Assembly (NCBI RefSeq): GCF_043641665.1
Contig: NC_092189.1
Location: 9,626,833-9,690,832, forward strand
Reading direction: 5' to 3'
Source of the DNA: Enoplosus armatus
Lineage: Eukaryota > Chordata > Actinopteri > Centrarchiformes > Enoplosidae
Length of the DNA: 64,000 bases
Shown: piece by piece, positions 57,001 to 64,000 of the stretch
How the letters are laid out: every line of letters begins with the position of its first letter
Position numbering within the stretch: position 1 is the stretch's first letter
The notes under the pieces: model-generated
What the model saw: the letters and a program-made list of their open reading frames with translations, nothing else
What the model was told of the DNA's origin: nothing
Databases searched by the model: none
Program-made: the position numbers and the translations under genes

Positions 57001-59715
57001 TTCATTGCCTTGATGCAGAAAGGATCTAAACTGAAAATGTATTTCATCAGTATCATTGTTCTTGATCTCTGCGCTTGTCATCAAACAGATTAATTGCATT
57101 TCGCCAAGTGATACATTGTGTCTAACCACATGGCAATATTTGGAGTGGAACATCAAAGGGAACTTGTAGCAGCTTTGTCGCTTTCAAGGGCCCTTTTGAA
57201 AGCTGAAACACTGCCGGTGCTGTCTAAACTTAACCACCCCTCCGCTACTGAAAATGCCTGATGGAAAATGTGATCTGGAGATAACCCTTTTCTCCTCGGA
57301 GATAGCGAGGACAAAAGGCAATCCTCTCACTCAGACTCATTTTCATCACCTCCAGTTGGCTTTCCATAAAATACGATTGGTTGTATCAATGTGTGTTATT
57401 TGGTTGAGTGAAAAGGAAGTGGTTGTTAAGTGCCACTGGTGAGATACAAACAGAGGCAGGGGAAAAGAAAGAGTGCAGCACTGGACACAGAGGGCAGCTG
57501 GAAAGTATATCATCTCACAGGTTTAGATGCTGTTTGCCTTGCATTGTACACCAGCCTCCAGGGTCCCCCAAGGACACTTATCTGTGGCGCTGCACTCTTT
57601 CCATGAAACACAGACACAACATACACAACACCACACACAAGGAAACATTTACTGATGAGTACAACCCCCCCCCCCCCCCCCCTTTGGATGTTTTGCTGCA
57701 GGATATGAATTTAAGTAGGTGAAGGAAAATAGGAAAATCAGACTTTTTTTCTCTCCTGCTTGTATCAAACTCGCTCGAGACATAGCAAGCAGTGAAAACA
57801 CATAACAGCAACAACCAGAGCTCGAATATGTGAACATCCCTTTTTCCCATACTGCCTCAGAAAACAGATTACTCCCTGATGGTGCAGCAGGGAATAGACT
57901 GAGGTAGACAGTGGAAGGCCTCATTGGGTTCTGATGATCCAGCCCTACTGACGCAACCATGTCAGGCTCACATGGAACCAAATCAGTCTGCTTCCACCAT
58001 GGGTGTCTGTCACTCATCCTCATGAATACACACTGCTGTGCCTATATACACACACAGAATGACCTTTATATATCAGGCAGTCGCTCCCAGGATTAATGTT
58101 ATGGAACTATTAAAGCATACGTAAACTTTAAAGACTTATTGCCCACTGTATGAAAGGCAATAATGAAAGATCCAGGTGGCACTTGGCAATAATCAACAAA
58201 TCTTATTTTCTACCTGCCGTTCTTTGATGGTCGTACCTCATTTTCCATGTTGCACTCACCTGAGGACATGGCCCTGGTTGGAGAGAGGACAGAGGTTAAC
58301 TCAAGTGTCAGCACTCTCGTACCAGATGTGCGTAACTCTATCAGCGCCGGATCACGCAAAGAACCGAGCTCTGACAGAGCAGTAATGTGGCATAAAGAAA
58401 ATCTGGGTGACAACAGCTCATCTGTCTCTTGCTATGGTAGTTTACAGTAATTTATGAGCACCCCATTTCAACCATACCCAAATGAATGCTTTCCAAGATT
58501 ACATGCTCATAAATATTCTGACAAATGCCTCGAGCACAGAGGTGACCCCATCAGTGACAATAATTTACATTTCAAAGGTCGCAAAAACACTTCAATGGCT
58601 TGTTTTTTCTTTCCCCCCTCTGAAAATTTGAGTTTGCGTTGACTGTTTTCTCAGTTCTGCATGGAAAGGGTCTGGAGTTATCATCGCGGAGGAGATTCCA
58701 AAGCAGGTACTTAAGGGAATCTGTTTCCAGGCTCCAATTTAACATACAGGGGTAGAGAGGCAGACTGCGAGAGTGAAATAAATAGAACAGAGAGAGAGAG
58801 ATGAATGTGGGAGGGAGAGAGATGGAGAAAAAGACGAGATGGCGGAGGAGTAATGAGAGCAGGGAGCAGACGGGAGGGTAAACAAAGCGCAGGTAAGAGA
58901 GATTAAGAAGATGCATGAATGTGGGGGGTGCTGACAAAGAAACATCCAGGTATAAGGAGCCAATAGAAAGTGTATGGGGGTGGAAAGGGGCTTATGGAGT
59001 TAGTAATGCAGTCAGAGCTCCCAGCACTGTGGGAGAAGGCAGCCAAAGGTGGCACAGTCACTGAGTTGTAAACCACATTAAGGAAACCCAGCCATTGCGT
59101 TTAAAGCCTCCTGATGTAGGCACTGATGTGTTTTCATGCTCCAGGTTACCAAAACAAACGGGGTGACCATGTTTTGTTCTGTTTTGCAAGGAATGTAACA
59201 GATGCAGTCTGGAGCCGCAGGGGGCTGGTTGGTAGTCATAGCACACGTTGTTGACCTTGTCTGCACCCCCAAGAAACCTGGACCGGTCGCTGTATCTGAT
59301 GCATACATGCCTTTGAAGTACAGACAGACAGACAGGCAACCGTACAAACAGGGCACACGTGCCATTTCAAATCACTGTCTATGCCAGCGGGAACACTTCA
59401 TTAGCTGACATTGCTTATAAAAATAGAAAATAATACATAAACCATGTGTCTTGCAAGTTGTTACTCATACTGTAAAGAAATTTCCTCCCAATTTGTTCAA
59501 CACTGCATCACGCCTGAGGGTTCACACTGTGTAATCAGTTGTGATGATAGAAATGAATACCAGCAGAAACCTGTCTGTTGCCATTATAAACAGCAATTTA
59601 TTGTTTCATTTGATGCACTTTCTGAATTTTGGGACTTTTTTCCCTTGGAAACAATGAGTGCATTCAGGGAGGTGGTATTTTTGTCTCAAAGAGAAAGAGG
59701 TGGACAAATTAAACA
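54015..59715. other. gene-free right flank, part 1
   Basis: No exon with a recognisable product. The stretch 55.3-59.1 kb shows little repeat content beyond the C homopolymer at 57665 and GA-rich patches near 58.8 kb, so it may contain conserved regulatory DNA. That is texture only, without alignment. Confidence 0.55.
57665..57682. repeat. C homopolymer (about 18)
   Basis: Eighteen consecutive C, giving spurious poly-Pro and poly-Gly frames. The exact length is prone to sequencing error. Confidence 0.9.
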
Positions 59716-59719
59716 ACAC

Positions 59720-60140
59720 TAAGAGTCTACAGCCATGCTAGCACCTCTGTGAGGCTGCACTTTGGCACATCAGTGCTTTGAGCTAAATGTTAGCATGCTA
59801 ACATGCTCACAGTGAAAATGTTAATGTCAAGTTTAGCCGGTATAATGTTTACTTAGGTTAGTGTGTTAGCATGCTACCAATTGCTAGTTAGTACTAAACA
59901 CAAAGCTCAGGCTAAAGGGTATGTCATTCATTTTTCAGGTGTTTGGTAATTCGTTAAATTTTGACCTGATGGTAGCGCAAGAAGAAAAAGTTGTTGAATC
60001 ATCAAAGTTATAACAATTCATCCTGAGAGGACCATGAATGTCTGTACCAAATTTGATGGCAATCCATCCAATAGTTGTTGAGATATTTCAGTCTGGACCA
60101 AAGAGGTGGACCAACTGACTGACCGACGCACATTTAGTGT
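59720..60140. repeat. dispersed percomorph repeat (gttagcatgctaac type)
   Basis: Contains the blocks 'ctacagccatgctagcacct', 'tgttagcatgctaacatgct', 'gtgttagcatgctacc', 'ttgacctgatggtagcgc', 'acaattcatcctgagagga' and 'tggcaatccatccaatagtt'. I recognise these, in this order, as a very common interspersed repeat of percomorph genomes. It is non-coding. Confidence 0.85.
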
Positions 60141-60144
60141 GGCT

Positions 60145-62005
60145 AAAAATGTTTATTAACACATGTAAGATTGTCATGTTATAATTAATTTAATCATTTT
60201 CTGAATGAAAATCTTCCACCACTTTGACTGACCTAACATTGCTACAGGCAAATATTATAAATTAATGAGTAAGTCAGTTCATCCCATATTTGTCAGTAAT
60301 AAGTGCAAAGAGTGTGTCAATAGCTTCTTTTATCAGAAGGGGAAAGCTGGTTTCATTGAAGGTCTTTCCACTGATGTATTTTAAACGCCCCGTCTTTCCA
60401 TTGGCAGTGTCATGTAAACCCTGGCAGCTGACTTTGTCTCCCCTGCGTTGGATCCAGTGTTACAGTCCCACTGCTGTCAGGAGCCACTGGCCAGACCGAC
60501 AGCTGCCTGGAAAGAGATTCTTGTGGGTCAAAACAGAACCTTAGTTGGGGTCCTCTGGGTCTCAGTGTGATTGTAAATCCTCATCCAGTCTATGATATCC
60601 CAAATGTTCCCAGTGCACACAGATACATTCACTCATTCACTCACACAGACTGCAGACTACACCTACAGTGACCCCAACGCCTACTATGGCATGCCATTCC
60701 AGAGGCTATTATAAATTTGACAACATAAGTAATCACTGTCGAAAGAGTGCAAACACAAATACCTCTTAATGTGTGTGTGATTCATTGATGGGAAACAGTA
60801 ACTGAACGGGTAGAAACATGTTTCTCTTGGATAGTCCTGTAGGGTTAATATTATGAGCAAGTGTTGTAGGTCTGGCTTGGATTGAATTCAGACTAATAAG
60901 AATGGCACTACTGTTGTTTTGTTTCAGCTAATCTTCAGCAGATTTTTGTCATTAGTTATAGTGTCAGAGATCAGTTACCTGATGTAGGATATATGCATTT
61001 GTGCAAAATCCACACTACCAGTGTGCAGATGTTGTTCCCCTGCAGACAGAGATATGCATTGTATATTGTATATACAGAAGTGTTTCCATCACCATGACAA
61101 CAAATTCAACTTGCCCACATGTCATCAGGTGGCTGATAATGGACACGTCTTGTAGTGATGATGTCACTACCTCCATACAAAGGAGAACTGCAGCATTAAA
61201 TAGAGTGTGGAAGAGACTTCTCATTCACATAAGAGCTCTGTGTTGAGTTAGGGATTAGGGGGGAATTAGAGTGCCAGTGTCACCTCCAAATAGTTCCTCC
61301 ATCTTTTAAAGTCACATAAAACGTTAAATCTATGCACTTGGGCAGCAACAAGAACTTTGTTACATTGTATTTTCCATTCGGTTTCAATAGCCAAGAAAAA
61401 TATGGCATAACCAGCAGTGCTACATCAAAGTCAGGGATTGCAAAGGGAGGAGAGGGAAAGCAACTGAGAGGGAGGAGGGGTATGGTTCATACTGCTCCTG
61501 TGTACCCCACTCCCTCGTCCCGCCCTCTGGCAAATAACAGGCCCGCACTGCCTCAGTGCACCAGTGCTGAAGCTAAGAGCTGGGACGGCAGCCTAACTAT
61601 TTAGCCTCCACAGCCATACACCCTTCATGCTTGACACTTCTCCCTGCAGTCCCTCAACACATTAGCATAACAAACTTTCCACTTGAGGTAGTTCTCTCAT
61701 AGTTCTCTTTGGTTAAGCAGGGTCTTTGAGGAATGTCTGTTTTCTGGTGGATGGATGGCCACTGATGGGGCAGCCGCTACGGTCTGTATGTGTCACTGGA
61801 GGCCAGGCTGCCTTTCTGGTCTGCAGGGTTCTCATAAAGTCCCAGTCGCTTGTGAAACAGCCTTTCATGTTAACTGGCTCAGAGCAGGGCTCAGTGGATC
61901 TTTCATGTTCATGAGTCTTGCTTTTTTCACACCCTTGCCATGCTCTAATACAAGACCTGGTACTCATTTAGAGTCTCATTTAATCATAAATGATTACTCT
62001 CAATG
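60145..62005. other. spacer, nothing recognised
   Basis: No gene, clear repeat family or unusual structure seen. All open frames are under 100 residues and without familiar motifs. Confidence 0.5.
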
Positions 62006-62009
62006 TGAG

Positions 62010-62600
62010 TGCAGTAAAATGATATTAAAGCTGTTATAATCAATATTTTTACAATGAATCACATGACTTTTTGTATATGAAAGGGGTTTCTTGAAGAGAC
62101 AAAACCACTTTTATTTAGCGTCTTTCAGCTCCCTGCATTGGTTTTCCACTCTTTTACAGTTTTTGTTCACCCTTATCCATTGTAATAGCGTAGCTTCTGA
62201 CTGCAGCAGGAAGCTGTTTTTAACAAAAGCTCAGACAAACACTGTTTGCTTCCTGCCCTCAACAGACAGACAGAGTTAGCATAGCTGGTGGACATAGCGG
62301 TGCGACAGATATCAACTCAGGAGTTGGTGGAGACCAAAAGCTAAAAGGAAAGTGACATTCGGCAAGTGGCTGGAAACACAACTCCAAATGAATACTGATG
62401 TTGCTCCAATTTGCTTGATGTTTAAATAGACGATCAACTTAAAAGGTGATAATACATCAGCGCTGTGTTTAGCTTGTTGCCCTCAAGTGGCCAAAGAAAA
62501 TCTGTTTTAGTGAGGTACAACTTAGCATAGTGACTAAATGTAACGACTTTTAATAACCTGGTTGACAAAGAAAGAAGGCAACACTCACAGCTGTCCAGAC
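62010..62600 (+). repeat. dispersed percomorph repeat (about 590 bp)
   Basis: Blocks 'caatatttttacaatgaatc', 'gactttttgtatatgaaag', 'gactgcagcaggaagctgtt', 'gttagcatagctggtggaca', 'gagttggtggagaccaaaag' and 'aacacaactccaaatgaata' occur in this order in an interspersed repeat I recognise from percomorph intergenic DNA. It has no open frame of interest. Confidence 0.7.
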
Positions 62601-62604
62601 AGCC

Positions 62605-64000
62605 TTGCTCAAAGGAAGGATGATTACGCCTGTTTTGAATCTAATAGACACTCATATCGTCTGCCCTTCAAAGACAACACTTCTGCTGTGTCTAAAACAC
62701 AGGAAGACACATATATACATATGCCTCCTCCCTCTGATACATATAATACAGAGAATAAATTGCATCTTAAACCCCTCTGTTATGCATGTTCTCTTACTGA
62801 TGCCCTCAGTTTTGCTGTTGCACCTGCAGGTGTGTGTGTTGTACCGCCCACTGTAACCTTGACAGTTAGAGATGTTTTGTGTTTGTCGGGGGGGGGGGGG
62901 GGGGGGGGGTGACAAAATGTGAACTCTGCTGCACACTCTGTTGTGAACTTTCTTGTCTGGTCGAGCTGAGGACAGCCGGGGTCACAGCACCGGCCAGATA
63001 ATCCCCATCCCCACGCACGGCTAACACGTCTGTGTTTGGCCCCTAATAGAAAACAGACAACATTAATAGCAGATTCCTGCCCGTGATTAATGATATTGAT
63101 TCAGTTTCCCATGCCTGTGTTTTTCTCCTTCTGAAATGTTTCATCAGTGTTGCCATGGCCAATTAGTCTGATTGCTCTGCGCTGGCATCAAAGGCCGGCT
63201 GGGAGAGCGGGCCTGATGGGTCCTGGGCTGAGTGTTCGACATGCACAAGAAGGACTGGAAAACAAGCCTGATGTCTCTCATTAGAACCTTTCTCACGTAA
63301 TCAAACAAGACTTGGGGAAAATGTCAGCTATTTCAGCTATGCTTTTACGTCTGCTTGCATAAATGGTTACAGGGACTAAAAGTCTGCCATAAAGACGGCA
63401 CAACAGGGGGTTGAGATCTCCCTGATGCAGAGGCACAGAGAGATGAGAGGACTGTTAATGCAGGTGTCCTCACAAATAAGCTCTTATTACGCACATTCAA
63501 ATGTACTATGGTTGATTGGGAGACATTACCACATGGCTGGAGAGATTAAAATGGAAATGGGAATCTTTTCATAATTAAATCTATCATGAGGAAATGTCAT
63601 TCAAAAAGCAAATGTCATTCAACAGGGGATTTACAGATGCAGCACCAAAAGGACAAGTGGAAACAATCAGTGTCTGAACCAGGAAAAGACTGAGCGACAA
63701 ACACCTACAGCATTCTTCCTCTCTCAGCCTTCACATTGTGCTGAGCCACTGGACCGGCTACGCCTTAGGACACCTGATACAGGTACACCCTCTCTTCCAT
63801 GCATCACTTTCCAATTCCATTCAGTTCAAACTGCGTCACGGACAGGAATAAGCTGGGAAGACACAACGTGATCTGACAACTGATTTAATGATCATTCTGC
63901 ACTTGTGCAAAATTAGGTATGCACCAGCCCAACTTTTCTCTCCCAGCACCGAATCCAACATCTCAACTCACTTGCAGAAAGCAAGTACCAATCCAATATT
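62605..64000. other. gene-free right flank, part 2
   Basis: No supportable exon. The interval from about 62,950 to 63,600 is CpG-poor, single-copy-looking sequence. Confidence 0.5.
62888..62909. repeat. G homopolymer (about 22)
   Basis: Twenty-two consecutive G on the plus strand. It is likely length-variable and error-prone. Confidence 0.9.

Noticed and set aside
62562..62936. Overlapping open frames near 62.6-62.9 kb on both strands
   Set aside because: They have no domain, end in the G homopolymer and partly overlap a dispersed repeat.

Overview
The window is nuclear DNA from a ray-finned fish, most likely a percomorph teleost. Three multi-exon vertebrate genes with GT-AG introns can be reconstructed completely. 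The spacer DNA is rich in CA/GT and GA/CT microsatellites. It also carries several dispersed repeat families I recognise from percomorph genomes, such as the 'gggttttggactgttgg' family, a repeat built on 'gttagcatgctaac', and a tRNA-derived SINE. There is no bacterial, phage or CRISPR content.

Layout: (1) 1-19.6 kb holds no gene I can support. It has microsatellites, mobile-element remnants (4.6, 12.1-12.7, 14.3-14.7 and 18.5 kb) and one CpG-rich island at about 10.9-11.57 kb that looks like a promoter. (2) 19.8-39.8 kb, minus strand: abcb7, the mitochondrial iron-sulfur-linked half ABC transporter. It has 16 coding exons and 743 codons, and every junction keeps the frame. (3) 39.835-40.212 kb: a 378-bp spacer between the divergent start codons of abcb7 and uprt, probably one bidirectional promoter. 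(4) 40.2-44.6 kb, plus strand: uprt, the vertebrate uracil phosphoribosyltransferase homologue, with 7 coding exons and 256 residues. (5) 46.9-51.5 kb, minus strand: zdhhc15, a DHHC palmitoyltransferase, with 11 coding exons and 335 residues, tail-to-tail with uprt. (6) 51.6-64 kb: no gene recognised. It contains a SINE, a decayed LINE on the minus strand, two further dispersed percomorph repeats, and apparently single-copy DNA.

The order abcb7(-)/uprt(+)/zdhhc15(-) matches ABCB7-UPRT-ZDHHC15 on human Xq13.3 as I remember it, so this is an ancient linkage block. In the human order NEXMIF (minus strand) lies beyond the 3' end of ABCB7, so the CpG island at 11 kb could be the fish nexmif promoter; that is inference only.

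The three proteins do not form one pathway: mitochondrial export for cytosolic Fe-S assembly, a probably inactive pyrimidine-salvage homologue, and Golgi S-acylation. I did not find a new biological system. The points most worth following are the compact abcb7/uprt head-to-head promoter, the 33-nt exon of zdhhc15 that carries the whole DHHC motif and can be skipped in frame, the 134-bp uprt intron that is nearly half (GT)30, and a perfect 15-bp-arm hairpin at 9.5 kb.
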